Origin: JALORV01 sp035255845
GTDB taxonomy: Bacteria; Pseudomonadota; Gammaproteobacteria; Burkholderiales; Burkholderiaceae_F
Assembly: GCA_035255845.1 (NCBI GenBank)
Contig: DATEZE010000258.1
Coordinates: 1-31,491 of the forward strand
Length of the DNA: 31,491 nucleotides
Direction: 5' to 3'
Of the stretch, positions 15,573-23,612 are shown in pieces. Both the position numbers and the translations under genes were made by a program. Position 1 is the stretch's first letter; each line of letters opens with the position of its first letter. The notes under the pieces were generated by a model. The model saw only the letters and a list, made by a program, of their open reading frames with translations. It ran no database searches and was not told the origin of the DNA.

Positions 15573-16364
15573 TCATCGCGCGAGAGTCGCGAGCTTGTTC
15601 CTCGCCTGGGAATCCTGATCACGACAGATCGCAAGGCCGGCCGTATTCACCAGACGCGTGAGTTCTGCGCGGCGCGCGAGCGCGGCGTTGCGCCCGGTCT
15701 TCTCAGAAAGCTCGACAAACTGCTGTCCGCCGGGCAGGGTCCAGACCTCGACGACATACGATGCATTCGCACTGCGGTAAGTGCGCACGCTCGATGGGCC
15801 GAGGCGCGCCACGTCCGCCGGTAGCAGCGCAGTGCCGCCCGTTGCTGAGCGCCGCTCCGTCAGCAGCGTGCGTTGACGTGGTTCCAACACCGCCGTCAGT
15901 GCCGCGACCAGCGGTGCGCCACGCGTTTCATCCGGAGCAAGAAGCCTCGCGCGGGCCGGCGCTTCAAGTCGGCGCGAAAGCGAAATGACGTCGTCCAGCG
16001 CATCGCCGTGAAGATCCGCTTCGCATTTGCCATCAGGTTTCAGCAGGGCGGGGCTCACTTGTTCGCAGTTCTGGCCCGCCACCTTCAAGGTCAGTTCCGA
16101 TTCCTTGTCATGCTCCCGCAAGCGCAGTCGGAGCCCTGCACGATTCAGCTCGAGCGTCGGGGAATCGAACAGCCAGATCGTCGTCGGTTTGCGCTCCGCC
16201 GCAAGCGCCAGCGCGCTGACCACTCGCGTCGGGTCGCTGCACAGATTGATCTGGATCTCAGCCCGCGATTCGACCCCGCAGGCGTCAGTCGCGGCGAAGA
16301 CGGCTGCGGCGCAGAGCAGCAGCGTCGTCAGTCCATGCGGCGTCACGGCGTTGGTCCAGCTCAA
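15573..16364 (-). CDS. Exported CYTH-like domain protein, function unknown
   Basis: 263 residues with a hydrophobic signal segment (about 11-25), so probably periplasmic. The mature part resembles the CYTH (adenylate cyclase CyaB/triphosphatase) fold: WLFDSPTLELNRAGLRLRLRE (64-84) and ELTLKVAG match the FYDT..L...G..LR.R and E.TLK strands. The hallmark N-terminal ExExK is degraded to AEIQINL and several charged residues are absent, so triphosphatase activity is doubtful. Export is unusual for CYTH enzymes. The start overlaps the preceding gene's stop as TTGA; GTG at 16346 is an alternative that gives a tighter signal peptide. It is the last gene of the operon starting at 18087. Confidence 0.65.
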   Translation of the reverse strand: MSWTNAVTPHGLTTLLLCAAAVFAATDACGVESRAEIQINLCSDPTRVVSALALAAERKPTTIWLFDSPTLELNRAGLRLRLREHDKESELTLKVAGQNCEQVSPALLKPDGKCEADLHGDALDDVISLSRRLEAPARARLLAPDETRGAPLVAALTAVLEPRQRTLLTERRSATGGTALLPADVARLGPSSVRTYRSANASYVVEVWTLPGGQQFVELSEKTGRNAALARRAELTRLVNTAGLAICRDQDSQARNKLATLAR

Positions 16365-17347
16365 AGACGGTTCGGCACGTGAAGCAGGAACTCGGGAACG
16401 TCGGGCAGCCCGTCGATGAAGGTGTCCCTTTTCTTGCCTTCGATCGTGAAGCGGCGCACGCGCTGTTCGAAGCGCTCGGCCACGTAGAAATCACCGTCGG
16501 GGCCGACGGCGAAGCCCGACGGCGCCCTGAGCTTGCCATCGATGACGACGCGCGCCTTCAGTTTGCCGCGTGGAGGCTCCTGCGGGATGTCGTAGGCGAG
16601 GATGCTTCCGGTGCCGGCCGCGCCGATATAAAGCGTCTCGCCGTGCAGTATCAGATGAACCGGCTTCCTGATCCGCTTGCCACGGATGCGCGCGGTCAGG
16701 CGCCCGGTTGCGACTTCGAAAATCTTGACAGCGTCCCCCGCTTCGTCTGCGACGTAAAGATAATCACGATGAACGATGATGCCGCGGACGGAATGGCGGG
16801 GCTTGCCGTGGACGTCGAGGACAACTTCGAGCCCTTGCGGCGCCGGTACATCATTCGGTGGCTCGCGCCCCGCATCCGGCAGTTGCCCCCGCGCCGATGC
16901 CACCAGGGTCCCCGGGAAGAAGCGGCCGCTGGGAAACTCCTCGAGCAAATGCCGCGCGACCGGAGCGGGCCTGCGGGTCTTGGGCATGACCGCAATGACG
17001 GTGTTCGTGTCCTGGCACGAGATGTAGAGCCGGCCGTCATCGCCCAGCTCAACATCGAAGGGATGGACCATCGCCACCACCTGTTTCGAGGTCACGAGGT
17101 TGTCGACAAAATGGAACGAGTCTCCGTGCCGGCGATACCGTGCGACGTGACTGTCGTGCCGCCACGCACTTGCGATGTAGAGGTCTTCGCCGACCAGCGC
17201 GAAACCGCGCGGAATATGCAACGGATGAGCTTTCGGCGCAGGATCGAGCAGCAGCGGATGGTTCCTGAGAACCTTGCCCTCATCCGTGAACACACCGATG
17301 TTGTCGAGGCCGTGCCTGCCCTCACCGCGGTAGCTGATCCACCACAC
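16361..17347 (-). CDS. NHL/SMP-30-like beta-propeller protein, function unknown
   Basis: 328 residues. Repeated blade-like units such as PRGFALVGEDLYIAS, VHPFDVELGDDGRLYIS, VRGIIVHRDYLYVAD, PVHLILHGETLYIGA and PSGFAVGPDGDFYVA occur about every 45-60 residues, as in NHL-repeat or SMP-30 propellers. No signal peptide is seen from the GTG start at 17347, which has a good ribosome-binding site region (GGGAGGCAGGTGA). Such propellers act as binding scaffolds or as lactonase-type enzymes; nothing here decides which. It is the middle gene of the operon, 26 bases after the membrane-protein gene and overlapping the CYTH-like gene by 4 bases. Confidence 0.75.
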   Translation of the reverse strand: MWWISYRGEGRHGLDNIGVFTDEGKVLRNHPLLLDPAPKAHPLHIPRGFALVGEDLYIASAWRHDSHVARYRRHGDSFHFVDNLVTSKQVVAMVHPFDVELGDDGRLYISCQDTNTVIAVMPKTRRPAPVARHLLEEFPSGRFFPGTLVASARGQLPDAGREPPNDVPAPQGLEVVLDVHGKPRHSVRGIIVHRDYLYVADEAGDAVKIFEVATGRLTARIRGKRIRKPVHLILHGETLYIGAAGTGSILAYDIPQEPPRGKLKARVVIDGKLRAPSGFAVGPDGDFYVAERFEQRVRRFTIEGKKRDTFIDGLPDVPEFLLHVPNRL

Positions 17348-17373
17348 GATTCACCTGCCTCCCAGTCGCCCGA

Positions 17374-18087
17374 CTACGCCTTGTCATCCTTCTTGTGAGG
17401 TTCCCGCAGATCGAAATCCGCCTGCATACGCTTGAGCTTGACGATCCCATGCCACACCAAAGCAAACATGCCGAGGACGAGCAGGCTGCCGGCGGCCCGC
17501 TCGATGTCGTAGGAGCCGGTGCGGTTGGCGATGTAGGCGACGACGATCAGTCCCGCGATCGCAATAGTGATCGCCCAGTTTGCCTGCCGGGCGACGGTGA
17601 AGTTCAGCGTGCCGAATCCTGTCAGCTGGTACAGCATGAAGGGCAGGATCGCAACGGCCGGCAGTAGCTCGGAGGGTCCGAGCGCGACATCGACTGCACT
17701 CGGCGCTCTCGCGTGCAGCAGTGTGCTGTTGGCAAGCTCATGGAACAGGGTCGGGACCGCGCACAGGAACGGCACAACGGAGAGCAACTCGAGCACGAGA
17801 GCCCCGCTCCAGACGCCGTTTCTCGAAGCGACATCTGCTCCCTTGCCCTCCGACTGCGTGCCGACGAAAAGTCCGCCGACCACGGCAGCGGCGCTCGACA
17901 ACATCAGCAATTCGACGGTAATACCGAAGCCTGTGGGCTCACCGGCCTTGAGCAGCAACAGGGCGAGAAAGCCCGGTGTGTAGAACATGACACGCACCAG
18001 CCGTGCCCAGACCCGCGCATCGCGTTCAGGGGGAAGGACCGGGAGCGGCTTGCCGTCCGTCCCAACGGTAGGCCTTTCCTTGGACAT
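17374..18087 (-). CDS. Multi-pass membrane protein, function unknown
   Basis: 237 residues with about six hydrophobic segments (near 33-47, 52-75, 92-113, 137-156, 168-187 and 199-214) and hydrophilic ends; the C-terminus is Lys/Asp-rich. I recognise no family. The ATG has a near-perfect ribosome-binding site (AGGAGG, about 8 bases away), the best in the window, suggesting strong expression. It is the first gene of an operon with the beta-propeller and exported CYTH-like genes. It could anchor or export a partner, but this is only inferred from proximity. Confidence 0.75.
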   Translation of the reverse strand: MSKERPTVGTDGKPLPVLPPERDARVWARLVRVMFYTPGFLALLLLKAGEPTGFGITVELLMLSSAAAVVGGLFVGTQSEGKGADVASRNGVWSGALVLELLSVVPFLCAVPTLFHELANSTLLHARAPSAVDVALGPSELLPAVAILPFMLYQLTGFGTLNFTVARQANWAITIAIAGLIVVAYIANRTGSYDIERAAGSLLVLGMFALVWHGIVKLKRMQADFDLREPHKKDDKA

Positions 18088-18222
18088 TCTCTCAACCTCC
18101 TCGCGTACTGTTCATTTTCTCTCGATACGGAGTCTAGTGCGGGTTCGCGTTACGTTGACGTGGAACGGGATCGGCCGGGCAGTGCGCATTGCGGAGATGC
18201 AGTTGACTTGGAGCAGCCTCCG

Positions 18223-18228
18223 TATACT
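18223..18228 (+). promoter_or_regulatory. Possible -10 box for the UbiH-like gene
   Basis: TATACT lies 38 bases before the ATG at 18267. TTGACT (18203-18208) resembles a -35 but only 14 bases separate them, less than the usual 16-18, so the pair is uncertain. The 179-base region 18088-18266 is divergent and must also hold the promoter of the minus-strand operon, for which I see no clear elements. Confidence 0.3.
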
Positions 18229-18266
18229 CGACGCAGTCAACGATCTGCGCGGAATTCCCGTCGAGC

Positions 18267-19442
18267 ATGAGTGAAATGCGTAGTATCGACGTCGCCGTCG
18301 TCGGTGCAGGCGTCGTCGGCCTGGCGGCGGCGCTGGGCTTGGCTCAGCAGGGCTTCAAGATCGCTCTGATCGGGCCAAGGGTTCACGCGCACGAGGCCAC
18401 GCACGCGGCCCCATTTGACGGCCGCATCTATGCAGTGGCGCCGGCAACGGTTGCGCTGCTCGAACAGCTTTCTGTCTGGAAGCGCGTCGACGCGGCGCGC
18501 ACGAACGCGATCCAGACGATGCGCGTCTTCGGTGATCGCGGTGACGCGCTGACCTTCGATGCCTACTCGGCGGCCGTCGAACGGCTCGCAACCATCGTCG
18601 AAGAATCGGAGTTGCTGCGCGTGCTCGACACCGCGTGCGACTTTCAGCCCGGTATCCAGCGCCTCGCGGCCGAATTCGAAACGCTCGGCGATGGCGCTGA
18701 TGGGATCAGCGTGCGGCTGAGCGGCGGCGATGAACTGTTGGTCAAGCTGGTCGTCGGTGCCGATGGGGCGCAATCGGCAGTGCGCGCGGCGACCGGCGTC
18801 AATGCCAAAGTCACCGACTATGGCCAGACAGCGGTGGTGACCAATCTGGCGTGCGCGCGGCCGCATCTCGATACCGCTTGGCAATGGTTCACCGATGAAG
18901 GTGTCGTCGCATTGTTGCCGTTGCCGGGCCAGCATGTCTCGCTCGTGTGGTCAGCGCCGACCTCGCTCGGCGAGGCGCTTGCTGCGCTCGATGCGGATGC
19001 GCTGGCTGAGCGGGTGACATTGCGGACTCGATCTGACCTCGGCGCACTCAAGCCCAGCGGACGAACGGCCGCATTTCCGCTGCGGCTGGTCGTCGTCGAG
19101 CGACTGGTCGGTCCGCGCGTTGCGCTCGTCGGCGATGCTGCCCACGTCGTGCATCCGCTCGCCGGTCAGGGCTTGAACCTCGGGCTACAGGATGTGGCTG
19201 CATTGCTGAAAGTGGTGCGCGCACGTGAGCCTTTTCGCGATATCGGCGACGCCGTGCTGTTGCGACGATACGAGCGCGACCGGGCCGAGCCGGTCGCCAT
19301 GATGCGCGCCGCCACCGATGGCCTTGCGCGCCTGTTCAGCGTCAACGATCCGCTCGCGCGATTTATCCGCAACAGCGGTATGGCGGCCGTCGACCGGATT
19401 GCTCCGCTTAAGAACCTGCTCATTCGGCAGGCACTCGGCTGA
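18267..19442 (+). CDS. UbiH/UbiF/VisC-family FAD-dependent hydroxylase (ubiquinone biosynthesis)
   Basis: 391 residues. Members hydroxylate the ubiquinone ring using FAD, NAD(P)H and oxygen. Seen: the dinucleotide motif GAGVVG (13-18), the family DG motif VVGADGAQSAVR (162-173) and the FAD ribityl GD motif ALVGDAAHVVHPLAGQG (286-302). The sequence does not say which ring position is used, so no symbol is given. The substrate-binding half is short but complete. dsbC follows in the same direction, an order I recall from other Betaproteobacteria. Confidence 0.9.
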   Translation: MSEMRSIDVAVVGAGVVGLAAALGLAQQGFKIALIGPRVHAHEATHAAPFDGRIYAVAPATVALLEQLSVWKRVDAARTNAIQTMRVFGDRGDALTFDAYSAAVERLATIVEESELLRVLDTACDFQPGIQRLAAEFETLGDGADGISVRLSGGDELLVKLVVGADGAQSAVRAATGVNAKVTDYGQTAVVTNLACARPHLDTAWQWFTDEGVVALLPLPGQHVSLVWSAPTSLGEALAALDADALAERVTLRTRSDLGALKPSGRTAAFPLRLVVVERLVGPRVALVGDAAHVVHPLAGQGLNLGLQDVAALLKVVRAREPFRDIGDAVLLRRYERDRAEPVAMMRAATDGLARLFSVNDPLARFIRNSGMAAVDRIAPLKNLLIRQALG

Positions 19443-19517
19443 ACTAGATCGGGCCGTCCCGGTCTGAGGGTCTTGCGCGGCGCGGCTACACTCCGCGCCC
19501 GGTTTCAGGAGATTGCA

Positions 19518-20279
19518 ATGAAGTTTGGATTTCGACGCACCGTCACACTGTTTGGCGCACTCCTGTGCGCCATGACGGGCGCCGCCGTGCTGGCGCAAGG
19601 CAAGGACGCGCCCAAGGCGCCCGCTGTCGGCACGCCAGAGGCACAGGTCGCCGCCAGATTTGCCGAGCGCTCGGGAATGAAACCGGACCAGGTGTTCCGC
19701 GGGCCCGGGGGGCTTTATGAAGTTCTCGTGCGGGGCGAACTGTATTACGTCGATCCGGCGGTCACGGTCGTCATCATGGGGCGGATGTTCGACGTGCGTA
19801 CGCGTGAGGATCTTTCGCAGAAGCGGCTGGACTCTGCGCTCAAAGTCGACTTCAAGTCGCTGCCGTTAGACCGTGCCGTCAAGATCGTGCGCGGCAACGG
19901 TTCGCGCGTGCTGGTGACGTTCGAGGATCCGAACTGCCCGTATTGCAAGCGGCTGTGGCAGAACATGCAGCAACTCAGCAACGTGACGATCTACACTTTC
20001 CTGTATCCGATTCTCTCGCCTGACTCGCAGGAGAAATCGAAAGCGATCTGGTGCTCTAAGGAGCGCGGCGCCGCATGGGAGGAGTACATGGTCCAGGGCA
20101 AGACGCCGGCGGCTGCAGCAACGGATTGCAAGACTCCACTCGAACAGAACCTCGCGCTTGGACGAGATTTCGGCATCAATGGCACGCCGACGATTATCTT
20201 CGCGGACGGTACGCGTGGTGCCGGAGCGATGCCGATGGAGGCCCTCGAGCAGCGGCTTGCCGCTGCTCCGAAAAAATAG
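19518..20279 (+). CDS. dsbC: Thiol:disulfide interchange protein DsbC
   Basis: 253-residue periplasmic disulfide isomerase. The signal peptide covers about residues 1-27 (ending AVLAQG), followed by an N-terminal dimerisation domain and a thioredoxin-fold domain with active site CPYC (140-143). The cis-proline segment is GTPT (222-225), and a second Cys pair (179, 204) is probably structural as in E. coli DsbC. ATG 19518 is chosen over the open frame from 19473 because it begins the signal peptide and has AGGAGA 6 bases upstream. A possible -10 TACACT is at 19487-19492. It ends 6 bases from the convergent mltA. Confidence 0.94.
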   Translation: MKFGFRRTVTLFGALLCAMTGAAVLAQGKDAPKAPAVGTPEAQVAARFAERSGMKPDQVFRGPGGLYEVLVRGELYYVDPAVTVVIMGRMFDVRTREDLSQKRLDSALKVDFKSLPLDRAVKIVRGNGSRVLVTFEDPNCPYCKRLWQNMQQLSNVTIYTFLYPILSPDSQEKSKAIWCSKERGAAWEEYMVQGKTPAAAATDCKTPLEQNLALGRDFGINGTPTIIFADGTRGAGAMPMEALEQRLAAAPKK

Positions 20280-20285
20280 CGGTCC

Positions 20286-21527
20286 TCAGCGCTTGAGCAA
20301 CGACTCGGGCGCGGCGCCCTTCGGCACCAGCAGCCAGGCGCTGGCCTCCGCCTTCTGTCGGCCGGCGAGTTGACCGGCATCCGCGCCGAAGCCCCAAAAA
20401 AAATCGAAGCGCAGCGGGCCGCGGATCGCGCCACCGGTGTCCTGTGCCAGCATCGGACGGATCAACGCTGCTCCGTTGCCTGGATCGGCCGTCGAGATCA
20501 CCAGCGGCGACCCCAGCGGGATGTAGCGCGGATCGGCAGCAAGGGAGGCGCCCGGCGTCAGCGGCACGCCGAGCGCACCGACCGGGCCGGCCGCCGGGTC
20601 GCCCAAAGGCAGTTCACGGAAGAAAACGAAGCTCGGATTCTGGTCGAGCAGTTCCTTCGCTCGTGACGGATTGCGTGCGAGCCACGATTTGATGCCTGCC
20701 ATCGAAGCCTCATCGAGCGTCATCTCGCCCTGGTCGACGAGCCAGCGTCCGATCGATCGGTACGGCTGTCCATTCTGGTCGCCGTAGCCGAGTCGCACCA
20801 TGCTGCCGTCGTCGAACCGCACCCGGCCCGAGCCCTGCACCTGCAGGAAGAATGCGTCGACCGGATCGTCGACCCAAAGCAGTTCCTGGCCCGCGAGCAG
20901 ATTAGTGCCGGTAATCTCGCCGCGGCTCGGGTAGGGAACCACCCGCCGCCCCTGAAGCTTGCCGCGCAGGCGCAGGTTTGCCACCTCGGGGTGAACGCTG
21001 CCAAGATCGATCACGAGTAAATCCTCCGGGACGCGGTAAACAGGCGTCGCGAAGCGCTCGCTGCGTGCGCGGCTCCCGCGCAGCAACGGCTCGTAGTAAC
21101 CGGTCATCAGCCCGCTGTCGCGCGTGTCAAGCTCGCGATCGCCCTCGACGCGTCGCGCGAGAACTCGATAGGCGTCGAAGCCGGACGCAAAGAACGATCT
21201 GACCGAGGCGGCACTGCGTCCGTCGACATTTTCGGCGCGACTGCAGACTTCGCGCCATGCGTCTCGCTTGCCAAGCGCGCGACAGCTCTGCATGAACGCG
21301 GGCCAGGCGGCGATCCAGTCATCGCCACGCGTGGCGGGCAGCATTTCGAACACAACCGGCTCATAGAGCGCTCGGGTCTCAGCCGCCGGAATTGTCGGCG
21401 GCGGTGGCGGAGGTGGTTGGGGCCGTGGCGTCTGGGTGGGCCGGACGGCGCAGCCGGCGAGCGCTGCGATCAACAAGACGGCCGCGAAGTGACGGCTAGA
21501 ATTCGCGGGCAACGAGAGTGTAGACAT
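20286..21527 (-). CDS. mltA: Membrane-bound lytic murein transglycosylase A
   Basis: 413 residues from ATG 21527. MltA cleaves peptidoglycan glycan strands to 1,6-anhydromuropeptides at the inner face of the outer membrane. Seen: a lipoprotein signal with lipobox LAGC (Cys26), a Pro-rich linker (PRPQPPPPPPP), SGLMTGYYEPLLRGS, YPSRGEI, DDPVDAFFLQVQGSG, and C-terminal FDFFWGFGADAG with the catalytic-type Asp (3D domain). The frame is open up to 21602, but that form would have an unusual extension before the signal. No ribosome-binding site precedes ATG 21527, so a start at the internal TTG (21512) remains possible. Confidence 0.92.
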   Translation of the reverse strand: MSTLSLPANSSRHFAAVLLIAALAGCAVRPTQTPRPQPPPPPPPTIPAAETRALYEPVVFEMLPATRGDDWIAAWPAFMQSCRALGKRDAWREVCSRAENVDGRSAASVRSFFASGFDAYRVLARRVEGDRELDTRDSGLMTGYYEPLLRGSRARSERFATPVYRVPEDLLVIDLGSVHPEVANLRLRGKLQGRRVVPYPSRGEITGTNLLAGQELLWVDDPVDAFFLQVQGSGRVRFDDGSMVRLGYGDQNGQPYRSIGRWLVDQGEMTLDEASMAGIKSWLARNPSRAKELLDQNPSFVFFRELPLGDPAAGPVGALGVPLTPGASLAADPRYIPLGSPLVISTADPGNGAALIRPMLAQDTGGAIRGPLRFDFFWGFGADAGQLAGRQKAEASAWLLVPKGAAPESLLKR

Positions 21528-21633
21528 GTGGCTGATTCTGCTCGAAGCGGCGCTCGCACTGGCGGCGCTGCTGTTCATCGTCTGGTGGACGATGTTTGAC
21601 AAACCGCGCCGCAGGAACCGGCGCGACCGCTAG
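21526..21633 (+). CDS. Small single-helix membrane protein (35 residues)
   Basis: ATG at 21526 to TAG at 21631. The product has one strong hydrophobic helix (about 2-23, WLILLEAALALAALLFIVWW) and a very basic tail (DKPRRRNRRDR), as expected of a real inner-membrane mini-protein. It fits exactly the gap between divergent mltA and convergent apaG: the start codon shares two bases with the mltA ATG on the other strand, and one base separates its stop from the apaG stop. A -10-like TAGAAT (21497-21502) lies upstream; the ribosome-binding site (GAGAG) is weak. I recall similar tiny proteins in Betaproteobacteria but cannot verify it. Function unknown. Confidence 0.6.
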   Translation: MWLILLEAALALAALLFIVWWTMFDKPRRRNRRDR

Positions 21634-21634
21634 T

Positions 21635-22009
21635 TCAGTGCAGCGCCTGGGGCATCGACAGCACGAACTCCGGGATCGGCACGTCAAATGCGGTGCCGTC
21701 GTCGGCGATGCACTGGTAGCTGCCCTTCATCGACCCTACCGGCGTCGCCAGCGGGCAGCCGCTGGTGTACTCGAACGATTCACCGGGCTTCAGCACCGGT
21801 TGCTCACCCACGACACCGTCACCGCGGACCTCTTCGACCTGGTTATGTCCGTCGGTGATGATCCAGTGCCGCGACACCAGCTTTGCGGTGCGCTCACCGG
21901 TGTTGCGGATCGTCACCGTATAGGCGAAGACGAAGTGATGTTCATCCGGATTCGAATGCGCTTCCAGGTACTTCGGACGGACATTGATCGAGAACTCGTA
22001 GGTCGCCAT
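21635..22009 (-). CDS. apaG: ApaG / DUF525 protein
   Basis: 124 residues (E. coli ApaG 125). The ApaG fold is a fibronectin-III-like beta sandwich of unclear function, historically linked to cobalt/magnesium resistance. Seen: FVFAYTVTIRNTGERTAKLVSRHWIITDG, GDGVVGEQPVLKPGESFEYTSG and GTAFDVPIPEF, close to E. coli throughout. An in-frame GTG four codons upstream (22021) is possible, but the ATG matches the family start better. Confidence 0.94.
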   Translation of the reverse strand: MATYEFSINVRPKYLEAHSNPDEHHFVFAYTVTIRNTGERTAKLVSRHWIITDGHNQVEEVRGDGVVGEQPVLKPGESFEYTSGCPLATPVGSMKGSYQCIADDGTAFDVPIPEFVLSMPQALH

Positions 22010-22050
22010 GGAGGGCAGCACGCGCGGCGCCGCGTCGAACGCCGGGCTAA

Positions 22051-22094
22051 GTGGAAACGACCCTTAGAATAGTCGCGACCCGGTAAGTTTCCAC
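22051..22094. promoter_or_regulatory. Inverted repeat flanking a -10-like box between apaG and rpe
   Basis: Perfect 8-bp arms GTGGAAAC (22051-22058) and GTTTCCAC (22087-22094) are separated by 28 bases, within which TAGAAT (22065-22070) could be the rpe -10 box. This may be an operator in the divergent apaG/rpe region. Repeats of this size also occur by chance, so the evidence is its placement alone. Confidence 0.3.
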
Positions 22095-22114
22095 ACCGTT
22101 GCCGCGGAGCCGTC

Positions 22115-22819
22115 ATGTCGTCGAGTTTCCGTATCGCGCCGAGCATCCTGTCTGCCGACTTTGCGCGGTTGGGCGAAGAGGTGCGTGCCGTTGTCGCCGC
22201 CGGCGCCGACTGGATCCACTTCGACGTGATGGACAACCATTACGTCCCGAACTTGACGATCGGCCCACTCGTCTGCGAGGCGATACGGCCGCACGTCGAC
22301 GTGCCGATCGACGTGCACCTGATGGTGAAGCCGGTCGACCGGATTGTCCCGGATTTCGCCAAGGCGGGCGCTGACGTGATCACCTTTCATCCCGAGGCTT
22401 CCGAGCATGTCGACCGGACGCTCGCGCTGATCCGCGATTCGGGGTGCAAGGCCGGGCTCGTGTTCAACCCGGCGACCCCGCTCGCCTGGATGGACCATGT
22501 GATCGACAAGATCGATGTGGTGCTGCTGATGTCGGTGAACCCCGGCTTCGGCGGCCAGAAGTTTATTGCCGAGACGCTCGTCAAGCTGAGGACGGCGCGC
22601 GCGCGCGTGGATGCCTATAGACACGAGACCGGCCGCACGATCCATGTCGAAGTCGACGGCGGCGTCAAGGTCGACAACATTCGCGCGATCGCGGAAGCGG
22701 GTGCTGACACCTTCGTCGCCGGCAGCGCCGTGTTTGGAGCTGGCGATCCTGACGGTGGCTACCGGGGCGTCATCCGACGCATGCGCGAGGAACTCGCGGC
22801 AGTCGCACGGCCCGCATGA
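22115..22819 (+). CDS. rpe: Ribulose-phosphate 3-epimerase
   Basis: 234-residue TIM-barrel enzyme interconverting ribulose-5-phosphate and xylulose-5-phosphate (pentose phosphate and Calvin pathways). Seen: IAPSILSADFARLG, metal-binding HFDVMDNHYVPN, DVHLMVKP, MSVNPGFGGQKF and the C-terminal VDGGV. GGAG lies 7 bases before the ATG. The stop overlaps the gph start by 4 bases (ATGA). It opens the rpe-gph-trpL-trpE run. Confidence 0.97.
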   Translation: MSSSFRIAPSILSADFARLGEEVRAVVAAGADWIHFDVMDNHYVPNLTIGPLVCEAIRPHVDVPIDVHLMVKPVDRIVPDFAKAGADVITFHPEASEHVDRTLALIRDSGCKAGLVFNPATPLAWMDHVIDKIDVVLLMSVNPGFGGQKFIAETLVKLRTARARVDAYRHETGRTIHVEVDGGVKVDNIRAIAEAGADTFVAGSAVFGAGDPDGGYRGVIRRMREELAAVARPA

Positions 22820-23514
22820 CGGCCGCGTGGCCGGCGCACGCGGTCCTGATTGACCTCGACGGCACGCTGCTCGACACCGTTCCCGATCTGACCGCTGCCG
22901 TCAACGCGATGCTGGCTGAACTCGGGCGCGCGCCGATCGCAGCCGCCACCGTCGCTGCGTACATCGGCAAGGGCGCGGAGACTCTGGTGCATCGCGCGCT
23001 GACGGGTGCACTCGACGGTCGCGCCGACGAACCGATCTTCGCCCAGGGTCGTGACGCGTTCTACCGGAACTACCGGCGCGTCAACGGTCACGCGGCGCTG
23101 GTCTACCCCGGCGTGCCCGAGGCGCTCGCATCCTTCCGCCAACGCGGACTCAAGCTCGCCTGCGTCACCAACAAACCGCGCGAGTTCACGCAGGAACTGC
23201 TCGCGCGCGCGGAACTGTTCGCGGCGTTCGACAGCGTGATTTCCGGTGACGATACGGTCGAAAAGAAGCCGCATGCTGCCCCGTTGCTGGCTGCGTGCGC
23301 ACAGCTTGAAGTGGACGCGGCCGACGCTGTCATGATCGGCGACTCCGAGAACGACCTGCTCGCGGCGCGCGCGGCCGGCTGTCGCGCGATCCTGGTGACG
23401 GGCGGATACAACGAGGGACAATCGATCGCCAAACTGCCGGCCGATGCTATAGTCGAAACGCTCGCTGATGCGGTCCCCCTGATCGCGCCGCGCAGCTTCA
23501 AGAACCTGCAGTGA
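22816..23514 (+). CDS. gph: Phosphoglycolate phosphatase
   Basis: 232-residue HAD hydrolase that dephosphorylates 2-phosphoglycolate, a by-product of DNA repair and of oxygenase activity. Seen: motif I DLDGTLLDT (Asp13 nucleophile, Asp15), motif II VTNKP, motif III Lys in VEKKPHA, and motif IV GDSENDLLAA. A typical Gph has KPHP; here the Pro is Ala. The stop codon overlaps the start of the trp leader ORF as GTGA, tying the end of gph translation to trp regulation. Confidence 0.94.
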   Translation: MTAAWPAHAVLIDLDGTLLDTVPDLTAAVNAMLAELGRAPIAAATVAAYIGKGAETLVHRALTGALDGRADEPIFAQGRDAFYRNYRRVNGHAALVYPGVPEALASFRQRGLKLACVTNKPREFTQELLARAELFAAFDSVISGDDTVEKKPHAAPLLAACAQLEVDAADAVMIGDSENDLLAARAAGCRAILVTGGYNEGQSIAKLPADAIVETLADAVPLIAPRSFKNLQ

Positions 23515-23612
23515 ATCTCTGCGACACACGTGATCTTGTTTCCCTCGGGGCATGGCGCAAGGCCTGGTGCCGGTTCTGGCACGCCCAGGGAGTCTGGTCC
23601 TGGCGCCGCTAG
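23511..23612 (+). CDS. trpL: Candidate trp operon leader peptide, Trp-rich (33 residues)
   Basis: GTG 23511 to TAG 23610. Five of 33 codons are TGG (residues 15, 19, 23, 29 and 31), all within the last 19 codons: GAWRKAWCRFWHAQGVWSW (13-31). The GTG overlaps the gph stop (GTGA), so ribosomes finishing gph can initiate here; no strong ribosome-binding site is needed and none is seen. No other in-frame start exists. The stop codon sits in the loop of a stable hairpin whose left arm holds the last Trp codons, and trpE starts 80 bases downstream. This is the layout of a cis-acting attenuator in which ribosome stalling at Trp codons reports tryptophan shortage. Confidence 0.82.
   Translation: MNLCDTRDLVSLGAWRKAWCRFWHAQGVWSWRR

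Noticed and set aside
16379..17398. Plus-strand frame of 339 codons opposite the beta-propeller gene
   Set aside because: No recognisable domain, no ribosome-binding site, and the minus-strand gene shows clear propeller repeats.
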